Below are positions 50,228 through 58,604 of a stretch of 64,000 bases of DNA, one piece after another. This DNA comes from Actinomadura sp. NBRC 104412 (GTDB taxonomy: Bacteria > Actinomycetota > Actinomycetes > Streptosporangiales > Streptosporangiaceae). Made by a program: the position numbers and the translations under genes. The stretch covers positions 82,636-146,635 of the forward strand of contig NZ_BSTM01000020.1 of NCBI RefSeq assembly GCF_030269515.1. The letters are read 5' to 3'. Every line of letters starts with the position of its first letter. Positions within the stretch are counted from its first letter, which is position 1. Under the pieces are notes generated by a model. The model was not told the DNA's origin. It was given only the letters and a program-made list of their open reading frames with translations, and did no database searches.

Positions 50228-51583
50228 ATGCCCGTTGTCATGGTCGTGGCCGCCGCCGCGGTCGGCCTGGTGGTATTGATCATTCTGTTCAAGATGGTGT
50301 GGCGGGTGGCCGAGCCCAACGAGGCTCTGATCATCTCCGGTCTCGGCGCGCGCTCCAAGCCGATCGACGGGGTCGACAGCCTCGGCTTCAAGATCGTCAC
50401 CGGTAAGGGCACGCTGGTGCTGCCCGGCTTCCAGACCGCCCGCCGGCTGCGGCTGGACAGCCGCGCCGCCAACCTCGAGGTCAACTGCGTCACCCAGCAG
50501 GGGATCCCCGTCCACGTCCGGGGCGTGGTGATCTACAAGGTGGGCGACGACTTCCGTTCCATCGCCAACGCCGCCCGCCGCTTCCTGGAGCAGCAGAAGT
50601 CCATGGACGGCGCCATCCACGAGCTGTTCACCGGCCACCTGCGCTCCATCATCGGCAACCTCACCGTCGAGGACCTGATCCTCAACCGGGAGCGGCTGAC
50701 CAGCGAGACCCGTGGCTCGGCCGCCGACGAGATGAGCAAGCTGGGCCTGATCGTCGACTCGCTGCAGATCCAGGGCATCGAGGACGACACCGGCTACATC
50801 ACCAACCTGGGCCGCCCGCACGCCGCCCGGGTCGCCGCCGCCGCCCGTATCGCCGAGGCGGAGCGCGACCAGGAGGCCACGCAGCGCGAGCAGGAGACCG
50901 AGCGTCAGAAGGCCGAGGTCGTCCGCGACACCGAGATCAAGAAGGCCGAGTACGCCGGTCAGGTCAAGCAGGCCGAGCAGCAGGCCCGCCAGGAGGTCAT
51001 CCTGCGCGAGACCCGCAACGCCGAGCTGGAGGCCGAGCGCACCGAGAAGCAGTTGGAGAGCCAGGTCCGCAAGCCCGCCGACGCCAAGGCGTACGAGCAG
51101 GTCAAGCTGGCCGAGGCCGAGCGTGAGGAGCGGATCGCCTACGCCCAGGCCGCGGCCACCGAGGTGCAGCTCAAGGCGCAGCGCGAGTCCGAGGCCATCC
51201 GGCTGATCGGTGAGGCCGAGGCCGAGGCCATCCGCCGCAAGGGCCTGGCCGAGGCCGAGGCGATCAAGGCCCGCGCCCAGGCGCTGGCCGAGAACCAGGA
51301 GGCCGTCATCGCCCAGCAGCTCGCCGAGAACTGGCCGCAGATCGTCGAGGCCGGCGCCGGTGTCTTCGGCAACGTCGACAACATGGTCGTCCTCAACGGC
51401 GCCGAAGGCATGGAGGAGATGCTCGCCAAGGCCCTCACCCTGGGCGGCACGGGCCTTGGACTGGCCCGCACCCTCCTCAACAACCTGAACGGCCCCCAGG
51501 CCCAGACCACCAACGGCACCGTCCCCGCGGTCCCCGCCGCGACCCCTACCGCCACCCCTACCGCCACCCCCGACAACGACTGA
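50228..51583 (+). CDS. Flotillin/SPFH-domain membrane scaffold protein
   Basis: 451 residues. One N-terminal membrane helix (VVAAAAVGLVVLIILFKMVW), the SPFH/band-7 domain to about residue 200 (VAEPNEALIISG; GIPVHVRGVVIYKVG; SIIGNLTVEDLIL), then a long Glu/Ala-rich coiled coil with repeated EAE motifs (about 205-385), and a Pro/Thr/Ala tail with the repeat TPTATPTATP. Bacterial flotillins organise fluid membrane domains and influence secretion and cell shape. Strong ribosome site (GAGGGAGG) before the ATG. It is probably expressed with the NfeD-like protein. Confidence 0.94.
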   Translation: MPVVMVVAAAAVGLVVLIILFKMVWRVAEPNEALIISGLGARSKPIDGVDSLGFKIVTGKGTLVLPGFQTARRLRLDSRAANLEVNCVTQQGIPVHVRGVVIYKVGDDFRSIANAARRFLEQQKSMDGAIHELFTGHLRSIIGNLTVEDLILNRERLTSETRGSAADEMSKLGLIVDSLQIQGIEDDTGYITNLGRPHAARVAAAARIAEAERDQEATQREQETERQKAEVVRDTEIKKAEYAGQVKQAEQQARQEVILRETRNAELEAERTEKQLESQVRKPADAKAYEQVKLAEAEREERIAYAQAAATEVQLKAQRESEAIRLIGEAEAEAIRRKGLAEAEAIKARAQALAENQEAVIAQQLAENWPQIVEAGAGVFGNVDNMVVLNGAEGMEEMLAKALTLGGTGLGLARTLLNNLNGPQAQTTNGTVPAVPAATPTATPTATPDND

Positions 51584-51594
51584 CCCCAACACCC

Positions 51595-51634
51595 GAATGC
51601 CCCGGGCCCGGCGGAAGCCGGACCAGGGGCATTC
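51595..51634 (+). terminator. Hairpin after the flotillin gene
   Basis: GAATGCCCC (51595-51603) pairs with GGGGCATTC (51626-51634); an inner CGGC/GCCG around GGAA extends the structure. It starts 12 nt after the flotillin stop. Only ordinary sequence lies between it and the next start at 51746. Confidence 0.75.
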
Positions 51635-51745
51635 CTATGCGCCGTCCACGCGCCCTGGGCACAGCCTCGGCACATGCCCACCGCTCCCGCCCTATCACTC
51701 TGGAGGTCAGCCCGAAGTGGACGGTCCTCCCAATAGGCTGGAGAC

Positions 51746-52420
51746 ATGTCCGTGCCACGGCTCGCCGTCACCGTTGATCTCGTCGTGCTCACGGTGCGGG
51801 AGCAGCGGTTGTGCGCGCTGATGTGGCGGCGGGACCGCGCGCCGTACGACGGATGCTGGTCGTTGCCCGGCGGGTTCATCCAGCTCGACGAGGACCTGCC
51901 CGCCGCCGCGGCGAGGCTGATGGCGGAACGGGCGGGGCTGGCGGACGTGCGGATCCATCTGGAGCAGCTCGCCACGTACGGGTATCCCGACCGCGATCCG
52001 CGCCAGCGGGTGGTGAGCGTGGCCTACCTGGGGCTGGCGCCCGATCTGCCGGCGTCGAGCCGCGCGCAGGTGCTGTGGACGGCGGTGGACGATCTGAAGT
52101 GGCGGGACCGGGCCGCCTTCGATCACCGCAGGATCCTGTGCGACGGCGTGGAACGGGCCAGGGCCAAGCTGGAGTACACCTCGCTGGCCGCCGCGTTCTG
52201 CCCGCCCGAGTTCACGGTGGCGGAGCTGCGGCGGGTGTACGAGATCGTGTGGGGCACCGGGCTGGATCCGCGGAATTTCCATCGGAAGGTCACGGGAGCG
52301 GACCGGTTCCTGATTCCGACGGGACGGACCACGACCCGGGACGGCGGGCGGCCCGCGCAGCTCTACCGGCGCGGCGACGCCGAGCAATTGCGCCCGCCGA
52401 TGCTGCGGCCGCGTCCCTGA
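51746..52420 (+). CDS. Nudix-domain transcriptional regulator (NrtR-like)
   Basis: 224 residues. An N-terminal Nudix fold is followed by a winged-helix C-terminus (FTVAELRRVYEIVWGTGLDPRNFHRKV), the NrtR/ADP-ribose-sensing regulator layout. The Nudix box reads GGFIQLDEDLPAAAARLMAE: the first Glu of REUxEE is Leu and the last is Arg, so hydrolase activity is probably lost. NrtR-type proteins bind ADP-ribose-like ligands and repress NAD or sugar genes. The target is not apparent from neighbours. The 5' region is AT-poor and no operator is recognised. Confidence 0.85.
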   Translation: MSVPRLAVTVDLVVLTVREQRLCALMWRRDRAPYDGCWSLPGGFIQLDEDLPAAAARLMAERAGLADVRIHLEQLATYGYPDRDPRQRVVSVAYLGLAPDLPASSRAQVLWTAVDDLKWRDRAAFDHRRILCDGVERARAKLEYTSLAAAFCPPEFTVAELRRVYEIVWGTGLDPRNFHRKVTGADRFLIPTGRTTTRDGGRPAQLYRRGDAEQLRPPMLRPRP

Positions 52421-52473
52421 CCTGGTCAGGCCAGGTGACATGGCATCGCGCCGGGATTGCTAGCGTGGGGCCT

Positions 52474-52794
52474 ATGGATGGTGATTTGTCGGAGGAACTC
52501 GGCTTTCTGGTCCGCGATATCGGAGATGCCGGAATCGCGGAAATGGCCGGTTCTCCGGCGCTGGCCGCGGCCGTCGACCAGCATGCGGCGGCGGTCCGCG
52601 ATCTGCTCGTCGGCCCGGGCGGATCCCATCCGAGTCCGGACGCGCTCATGACGTACCTGCACGACTTCGCCGAGGCCGCGTTCCGGCGGGGCTGGTGGCC
52701 CGGCGACGCACGCGACTGGGAGTTCGTGCGCATCGTCACCGTGTGCTGGATGATGCGCCACGGCGCCGCGCCGCCGTCCAAGAACGGGTCGTAG
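52474..52794 (+). CDS. Small hypothetical protein (DUF6401-like)
   Basis: 106 residues, soluble, acidic, with helical segments EELGFLVRDIGDAGIAEMAG, ALAAAVDQHAAAVRDLL and a C-terminal Trp-rich part FRRGWWPGDARDWEFVRIVT. It resembles small actinobacterial proteins placed in DUF6401, from memory and without a search. ATG 52474 with GGGG 4 nt upstream. It lies between the Nudix regulator and the aminotransferase on the same strand, 53 nt before the latter. No function is known. Confidence 0.7.
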   Translation: MDGDLSEELGFLVRDIGDAGIAEMAGSPALAAAVDQHAAAVRDLLVGPGGSHPSPDALMTYLHDFAEAAFRRGWWPGDARDWEFVRIVTVCWMMRHGAAPPSKNGS

Positions 52795-52847
52795 GCTGGG
52801 CGGACGCGGTTGAAACCCCCGCGCCTGTACGACCGAGGAGGACAACG

Positions 52848-53939
52848 GTGTCCGAGGCACCCACCCCCCATTTCCGCTCTGTGCTCGACCGGTTCCAGCC
52901 CTACCGTCCCGGTAGAACCGTGGTGTCGCCGGAGGGGAAGTCGTTCAAACTGTCCTCGAACGAGTCCCCGGACGGCCCGCTTCCGTCCGTTCTGTCGGCC
53001 ATCGCCGATGCCGCGCTGCGCGTGAACCGCTACCCGGACAACGGCTGCACGGCGCTGGTGGAGGCGATCGCGGACCACCACAAGGTGCCCGCCGACCACA
53101 TCGCGGTGGGGTGCGGCTCCGTCGGCGTGACGCAGATGCTGCTGGAGGCCGCCGCCGAGCCCGGTGCCGAGGTGCTGTACGCGTGGCGGTCGTTCGAGGC
53201 GTACCCGCTGCTGGTGGCGCTGTCCGGGGCGACGCCCGTGCAGGTCCCGCTGACCGGCGAGACGCATGATCTGGCCGCGATGGCCGAGGCCGTCACCGAA
53301 CGGACGCGGCTGATCTTCGTCTGCAACCCCAACAACCCGACCGGCACGGTGGTGCGGCGGGCCGAGCTGGAGGCGTTCCTGGACCGGGTCCCCGCCGACT
53401 GCCTGGTGGTGCTGGACGAGGCGTACCGCGAGTACATCCGCGACGCCGAGGTCCCGGACGGCCTGGACCTCTACCCGGACCGGCCCAACCTGGCGATCCT
53501 GCGCACGTTCTCCAAGGCTTACGGGCTGGCGGGGCTGCGCACCGGCTTCATGGTCGCCCACCCGCGGGTCGCCGAGGCCGTCCGCAAGACCTACCTGCCG
53601 TTCACCGTGAACACGATCGCGCAGGCCGCGGCGATCGCGTCCCTGGCGGCCACGGACGAGCTGCTGGAACGGGTGGAGAGCACGGTGAAGGAGCGCGAGC
53701 GGGTCCGCGACGCGCTGCTCTCGGACGGCTGGACGGTGCCACCGTCCGAGGCCAACTTCGTCTGGCTGCGCCTGGGCGAGCGGACCATGGAGTTCTCCGC
53801 CGCCTGCGACGCCCAGGGCGTCAGCGTCCGGCCGTTCGCCGGGGAGGGCGTCCGCGTCTCCATCGGCTCGCCCGAGGAGAACGCGGCGTTCCTGGCCGTG
53901 GCCAGGTCCTTCCCGCACCGGAACGGGCCGGATAGATGA
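52848..53939 (+). CDS. Class I/II PLP-dependent aminotransferase (HisC/aromatic family)
   Basis: 363 residues. PLP-binding features are FVCNPNNPTG, VVLDEAYREYI (Asp) and the lysine motif FSKAYGLAGLRTGF; the C-terminal Arg for substrate carboxylate is in GEGVRVSIGS. Related proteins are annotated histidinol-phosphate aminotransferase or aromatic amino-acid (phenylalanine) aminotransferase; isolated from other his genes it is more likely the aromatic/phenylalanine type. GTG 52848 follows GAGGAGGACAACG, an excellent ribosome site. No pathway partners are adjacent. Confidence 0.9.
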   Translation: MSEAPTPHFRSVLDRFQPYRPGRTVVSPEGKSFKLSSNESPDGPLPSVLSAIADAALRVNRYPDNGCTALVEAIADHHKVPADHIAVGCGSVGVTQMLLEAAAEPGAEVLYAWRSFEAYPLLVALSGATPVQVPLTGETHDLAAMAEAVTERTRLIFVCNPNNPTGTVVRRAELEAFLDRVPADCLVVLDEAYREYIRDAEVPDGLDLYPDRPNLAILRTFSKAYGLAGLRTGFMVAHPRVAEAVRKTYLPFTVNTIAQAAAIASLAATDELLERVESTVKERERVRDALLSDGWTVPPSEANFVWLRLGERTMEFSAACDAQGVSVRPFAGEGVRVSIGSPEENAAFLAVARSFPHRNGPDR

Positions 53940-54057
53940 TCGCGGCGGGGGCGCGGGACGCGGCGTCCTCCACCTGTACGGGCAACCTGTGCGGGCAGGC
54001 GGGCTTCACGCAGGCGTGCGGCCACCACGACCGCACCCGGCCCCCGGCGACAGGGGA

Positions 54058-55386
54058 TCAGGTGCTCGTCTTGGGGCCCAGCTTCTCCACGATCAGCCGG
54101 TAGAGCTGGCGCGGGCGGCCCGGCTGCGGGGTGCGGTTCGGCGGCAGCGGCCAGGCCAGGCCCTCCTCCACCAGGGTGCGCAGCAGCCTGCGCGCCGTAC
54201 GCGGGGTGACGCCGAGCATCTTGCCCGCGTTCTCCGCGTCCACGATCAGCGGTTGCTCCTGGTCGCCCAGCTTGTCGGCCAGCCGGGCGAGGATCTCCAG
54301 CCCCTTCGGCTTGGCCTGTGGCTGTGCGCGCGGCGGCGTGCGCGGCGCCGGCACGAGGGCGCGGCCGTCGCGGTCGAGCGCGAAGCCCTGGGCGCGCTGG
54401 GAGCTCTGCGAACGGGCCAGCGCCGCGCGGGCATGGGTCTCCGCCTCGTGCGCGGTCCGTCCCATCCCGATGCCGACCTCGATCGCCAGGCCCAGCTCCT
54501 CGCGCACCCGTTCCACGAACGGCGGCGTGCGGAAGCCCTCGGTGCTGGCGGTGACCGAGCCTCGGGTGGCGATGACCAGGTAGCTGTGATCGTCCAGTGG
54601 CCACACCGAGGCGTTCATCCGGTGCGCCTCCTGGAGCAGCACCCGGTGCAGCGCCAGCTTCAGCTCGTCCCGCCAGTAGCGGGGGGTGACCCGGCGCGGG
54701 GTCTCGCGCAGCGTCGGCACGTCCACCAGGACGACCACCAGCTGCGACTCCTCCAGCCTGTGGTGCGCGCCGAGCAGCGCGGCGGTTTGGAGCGAGCTGC
54801 GGATGGCGGCTCCGGTGGGCCGCACCCTGATGGTCGGCACCCCGGCCATCTCCATCCGCTCCGCGGTGGCGTGGACGCAGGTCATCGCGACCGTGGTGGC
54901 GCCGCGCCGCCACAGCCGCTCGTGGAAGGCCGCCAGCGTGCCCGGCCCGGCCGCCTCCTCGCGCAGGTGGACCTGCTCGGTGCCCAAGCTGATCTCGGCG
55001 TACGCCTCCTCGACCTCGGCGCGGCCGAGCACGTCGATGCTCACCCTGCCCGGGTCGTACCGGTCGTCGAGGGACGCCCGCAGCAGCGCGCCCTGGAGGG
55101 CGGCGCCGTTCAGCGGGACGTAGGTGGCCGGCATGGTCAGCACCCCGGCCTTGCGGGCGAAGTCGTAGGGGACCGGGCTGGCGAACAGGCACACGTCCAC
55201 CCCCGAGCCCAACCGCACGACCTTGTCGGCCGCCTCCTGCTCGTCCCGGTATGCGGCCGCCACCAGCCGGCTCGGCACCGGTGTGGGGCCGTGTCCCATC
55301 AGCATGACCCGTTCGACGAGGTCATGCGGGCCCACGACGCCGATGGTGAGATCGGGGGTCACCGACCCCGTCCTCGTCGCGGTCAT
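54058..55386 (-). CDS. Large winged-helix transcriptional regulator, unknown ligand
   Basis: 442 residues, soluble. The N-terminal half has a periplasmic-receiver-like alpha/beta pattern (TIGVVGPHDLVERVMLMGHG; VDVCLFASPVPYDFARKAGV). A central stretch ending IEVGIGMGRTAHEAETHARA looks like a degenerate GGDEF/nucleotidyl-cyclase fold. The C-terminus is a winged helix-turn-helix (AENAGKMLGVTPRTARRLLR) with a basic tail. This type recurs in actinobacteria as an uncharacterised regulator. ATG 55386 is taken; the frame remains open to 55506. It faces a long non-coding gap that presumably contains its promoter. Confidence 0.8.
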   Translation of the reverse strand: MTATRTGSVTPDLTIGVVGPHDLVERVMLMGHGPTPVPSRLVAAAYRDEQEAADKVVRLGSGVDVCLFASPVPYDFARKAGVLTMPATYVPLNGAALQGALLRASLDDRYDPGRVSIDVLGRAEVEEAYAEISLGTEQVHLREEAAGPGTLAAFHERLWRRGATTVAMTCVHATAERMEMAGVPTIRVRPTGAAIRSSLQTAALLGAHHRLEESQLVVVLVDVPTLRETPRRVTPRYWRDELKLALHRVLLQEAHRMNASVWPLDDHSYLVIATRGSVTASTEGFRTPPFVERVREELGLAIEVGIGMGRTAHEAETHARAALARSQSSQRAQGFALDRDGRALVPAPRTPPRAQPQAKPKGLEILARLADKLGDQEQPLIVDAENAGKMLGVTPRTARRLLRTLVEEGLAWPLPPNRTPQPGRPRQLYRLIVEKLGPKTST

Positions 55387-56089
55387 CGGGGTTCGCTCAC
55401 TTCCCGGCCATCCTCGTGCCGGCGGGCCGGCTCCGGCCATGCGTTCGCGCACGCTCCGCCCAAAGGTTGACTCATGGCTTCTCGCCCCTGCCTTCTGACC
55501 CTGCACTGCAACCCCGCGATTCGCTCCCTAGTGGGCAGATCGGGTCAGGGCGATGATGTGTGACGCCCGGACACGAAGTCGAATCAAGAGTGCGGCGAAA
55601 AAGTAACCGACGCGACCCCCTAGTCAGTAATTTGTCCCCAATCGGTCAGTCTTGATCCAGCATCTTCGGTCGTCCGAAGTACAAAAACAAGACCCGAAAT
55701 CACCATGGGTCCGGCCACGGGGCACTGATCGACGCCACGGCGGGCGGAGTGGCGCCCGTTTTGTTGGTCGATGGGGTGAAACGCGGACGTCCGGCGCCGT
55801 GACCCGCCGGAAACACAAGGGATCCGGCCGTTTTCGGTCACGACCCGCCCGCGACGGCGGCTTGTCCGGCGTTTTAACAGGTCATGGGCATGATCATGGG
55901 AGATGGCTGCGACTCGCCCGCCGAATGGCGCCGGCGGCACCCGGGATCCGGGCGTCCACCATCGGCCACCGAAAAGGCCGGTGTCCCGTCCCGAACGGAC
56001 GCGGACACCGGCCCGGGAGTCAGAGTCAGGTCATGCGATCCTGTCAGGCCGCCCCGTCGGTGCCGTTCCGCGAGCCGCCGCGGCGCCGG
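55387..56089. other. Long non-coding region between the regulator and murA-like genes
   Basis: About 700 nt with no supportable gene; frames across it have no ribosome site or homology. 55506-55720 is noticeably AT-richer than its surroundings and probably contains the regulator promoter. A small stem CTTCGG-TCGT-CCGAAG lies at 55664-55679, and TTGTCCCCA (55632-55640) is a single DnaA-box-like 9-mer. The murA-side terminator lies at its right end (55976-56013). Confidence 0.5.
55976..56013 (-). terminator. Terminator after the murA-like gene
   Basis: GGCCGGTGTCC (55976-55986) pairs with GGACACCGGCC (56003-56013), and the inner CGTCC/GGACG (55987-55991 / 55997-56001) extends the stem to 16 bp with one bulged C. 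On the minus strand it is followed by CTTTTCGG, a short U-run. It lies about 77 nt after the murA-like stop codon. Confidence 0.85.
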
Positions 56090-57382
56090 TCACAGCTCCT
56101 CGCGGGTGATCTCCGCACCGAGCTGGGAGAGGCGTTCCGCGACGTGCGCGTGGCCGCGGTCGAGGTAGTAGGCGGAGGTGATGGTGGTCTCGCCCTCGGC
56201 GGCCAGCCCGGCGAGCACCAGCGCGCTGCCGCAGCGCAGGTCGTGCGCCTGCACCTCGGCGCCGTGCAGGGCGCGCGGGCCGTCCACCTTCGCCCGGTTC
56301 CCGTTCACCTCGATGTTCGCGCCCATCTTGGTGAGCTCGTCGGCCAGCTTGAACCGGCCGTCGAAGATCCGCTCGTAGATGTAGGACGGGCCGTCCGCCA
56401 GGCAGGACAGCGCCATGATCGGGGACTGGAGGTCGGTGGCGAAGCCGGGGTACTCGTCGGTGATCACGTTGATCGGGCGCAGCGGCCGGTCGCGATGCAC
56501 CTGGAGGACCGCGCCCTGCTGGTGGAACTCCAGCCCCATCTGCTCCAGCTTGTCGCCGGCCACGCCCAGGTGCTCCAGGTTCGCGCCGACCAGGTTGAGC
56601 TCGCCGCCGGTGATGCCGGCCGCCATGACGAACACGCCGGCGTCGATCCGGTCGGGCATCACGGTGTGCTCGACCGCCGACAGCTCGTCCACGCCCTCGA
56701 CGGTGATGAAGCCGGTCCCGCCGCCGCTGATCCGGGCGCCGGCGGCCTGGAGGAACGCGATGTTGTCCAGCACCTCGGGCTCCAGCGCCGCGTTCTTGAT
56801 CAGCGTGGTGCCGCGGGCCAGCGCCGCCGCCATGATCAGGTTCTCGGTGCCGGTGTGCGACGGGGTGTCGCAGTACAGCGTGCCGCCGCGCAGGTCGCCC
56901 GCCTTGATGTGGATCTGCCCGGCGCCGCCCGCCCCCATCTGCTCCGTCACCGTGGCGCCGAGCCGTTTGAAGCCGTTGTAGTGGAAGTCCAGGTTGCGGC
57001 TGCCCAGGTTGCAGCCGCCGACGCCCTCGATCACGGCCTCGCCGAGCCGGTGCAGCAGGGCGGGGACGAACAGGAACGACCCGCGGAACCTGGAGGCGAT
57101 CTCGGCGGGGAGCACCGGGCTGGTCAGCGAGCGGGCGTCGATCACCAGGGTGCGCTCGGCCTCGTGCAGCTCGGCCTTGGCGCCCACGGCGCGGGCGAGC
57201 TCCACCGCCCGCCGCACGTCCTCGATGATCGGTACGTTGCGCAGGACCGTGCGGCCCTTGGACGCCATCAGCGAGGCACCGATCATCGGGAGAACGGCGT
57301 TCTTCGCCCCCTGGATGAAGACGGTGCCGTGCAGTTTCCTGCCTCCACGCACGCGGTAGCGAACCTCGTGGCCCATGCTCAT
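56090..57382 (-). CDS. murA: UDP-N-acetylglucosamine 1-carboxyvinyltransferase family protein (divergent MurA)
   Basis: 430 residues with the inside-out alpha/beta barrel of EPSP/MurA synthases. The N-terminal GAKNAVLPMIGASLMA keeps the catalytic Lys-Asn pair, GGCNLGSRNLDFH keeps the active-site Cys in its loop, and PDRIDAGVFVMAAGITGG and TDEYPGFATDLQ match substrate-loop regions. MurA transfers enolpyruvate from PEP to UDP-GlcNAc, the first committed step of peptidoglycan synthesis. Several stretches (SRFRGSFLFVPALLHRLG; NLDFHYNGFKRL) differ from typical housekeeping MurA, so it may be a second paralogue. AAGGAGT ribosome site before ATG 57382; terminator downstream. Confidence 0.9.
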   Translation of the reverse strand: MSMGHEVRYRVRGGRKLHGTVFIQGAKNAVLPMIGASLMASKGRTVLRNVPIIEDVRRAVELARAVGAKAELHEAERTLVIDARSLTSPVLPAEIASRFRGSFLFVPALLHRLGEAVIEGVGGCNLGSRNLDFHYNGFKRLGATVTEQMGAGGAGQIHIKAGDLRGGTLYCDTPSHTGTENLIMAAALARGTTLIKNAALEPEVLDNIAFLQAAGARISGGGTGFITVEGVDELSAVEHTVMPDRIDAGVFVMAAGITGGELNLVGANLEHLGVAGDKLEQMGLEFHQQGAVLQVHRDRPLRPINVITDEYPGFATDLQSPIMALSCLADGPSYIYERIFDGRFKLADELTKMGANIEVNGNRAKVDGPRALHGAEVQAHDLRCGSALVLAGLAAEGETTITSAYYLDRGHAHVAERLSQLGAEITREEL

Positions 57383-57730
57383 GCCGTGTGACTCCTTATA
57401 GCCGCGGATACGGTCCTGCAAGATCAATGGGCTGTCTTCCCTGCCGCCCGCTCCCGGATCGGCCGGGCACGAGGGTCGAGCGCCGTGGAACGGTTCCCCC
57501 CGCGTTGCCCAAGCGTCAGTGCGCAACGGGCCCCAAGTAAACCACCGGAAAGGCGGCGAGGAGTCCGTGCTCGTGCCGTTGTCGCCAGTCTGTCTCTATG
57601 ACCGAGGAAGATGCCGGTAAGTTCGCCGATTCCAGGCAAGTCGCGCATAGTCGCAGAGTGTCCGGCTGAGGTCTTCGGTTGTGGAGCGGGACGCGTCACC
57701 TCCCGGGCCGTACCCCTGAGGTCGGGTTTG
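57383..57730. other. Intergenic region between MOSC and murA-like genes
   Basis: About 350 nt between two leftward genes. No ORF has a ribosome site or homology. It must carry the murA-like promoter and the end of the purB-MOSC transcript; neither is resolved by eye. Confidence 0.4.
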
Positions 57731-58600
57731 TCACTCTTCGGAGTTATTTAGTTCGGCTGCGGGACCTCCCGCCTCGCTGCCCTGGTCCGGCTCCGCCGCC
57801 TCCAAAACCTCCACGGGATCGCCCACGGCCAGCGGTCCGGTGACGCGCGGCACGGCGTTCTGGCCGAACCGGACGGCCCCGTCGTACCTGCGGTAACCGG
57901 CCAGCGTCCGCAGCGGCTCCCGGCCGCGCGCCCCGCTGTCCTGGTCGGTGGTCGTGACCACGCAACGGCCGCACGACTTGATCATCTCGATCACGGTGCC
58001 GCCGATCCGCAGCACCCGGACCCGGTCCTCCCCGTACGCGCCCAGCCCCTCGACCACCAGGTTGGGGCGGAACCGGTTCATCGGCAGCGGGCCCTCGCCC
58101 CCGTTCGCGGCGATCCGCGCGTTCAGGTCGGCCAGGGACTCCACCGAGATCACCAGCAGCGGGTAGGAGTCGGCGAACGCGACCACCCCGTCGCCGCGCG
58201 ACGTCCGCCGCTCCCCCGTGAAGCGCACCAGCCGGCAGTCGGTGCCGAGCAGCGCGGAGAACCAGTCCGCCGCCTCGTCCCCCTGATCGACGCCCTGGCA
58301 GTCCGACCGGTGCACCCGCACGTCCAGGACCCGCCCGTGCTCCACCGGCTTGTGGACGAGCGGCGCGAACGCCAACGCCGGGTCGGCCACGTCCACCGTG
58401 AGGACCTCGCCGTCGTACACCGGGCGCAGCACCGCCATCCGCGCCAGGTCGCGCTGGGACAGGAACCGGCCGTCCGGCCTGACGAGCATGAACTCCCTGT
58501 CGTACCGGAGCCCCGAGGGAAGCAGGTCGGCCGCGCGCAGCGCCGTCCCCCCGCCGCCCTTGAGGGGATAGACGTTCAGCCCGGTGAGCCTGGCCTCCAT
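57731..58600 (-). CDS. MOSC domain protein with N-terminal beta-barrel domain
   Basis: 289 residues. An N-terminal MOSC_N beta-barrel (LNVYPLKGGGGTALRAADLL; FLSQRDLARMAVLRP) leads to the MOSC domain, with MNRFRPNLVVEGLGAYGED and the conserved Cys loop KSCGRCVVTTTDQDSG. MOSC domains transfer sulfur or act as molybdenum-cofactor-binding reductases (mARC/YcbX group, reduction of N-hydroxylated compounds). This two-domain layout fits YcbX/mARC but lacks the extra ferredoxin domain of YcbX. It follows purB by 4 nt on the same strand and shares its transcript. Reaction unknown. Confidence 0.9.
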   Translation of the reverse strand: MEARLTGLNVYPLKGGGGTALRAADLLPSGLRYDREFMLVRPDGRFLSQRDLARMAVLRPVYDGEVLTVDVADPALAFAPLVHKPVEHGRVLDVRVHRSDCQGVDQGDEAADWFSALLGTDCRLVRFTGERRTSRGDGVVAFADSYPLLVISVESLADLNARIAANGGEGPLPMNRFRPNLVVEGLGAYGEDRVRVLRIGGTVIEMIKSCGRCVVTTTDQDSGARGREPLRTLAGYRRYDGAVRFGQNAVPRVTGPLAVGDPVEVLEAAEPDQGSEAGGPAAELNNSEE

Positions 58601-58604
58601 GGCA

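Noticed and set aside
55620..55940. Minus-strand frame in the non-coding gap before the murA-like gene
   Set aside because: Composition unlike a gene, no ribosome site, and it spans the AT-rich promoter-like stretch.
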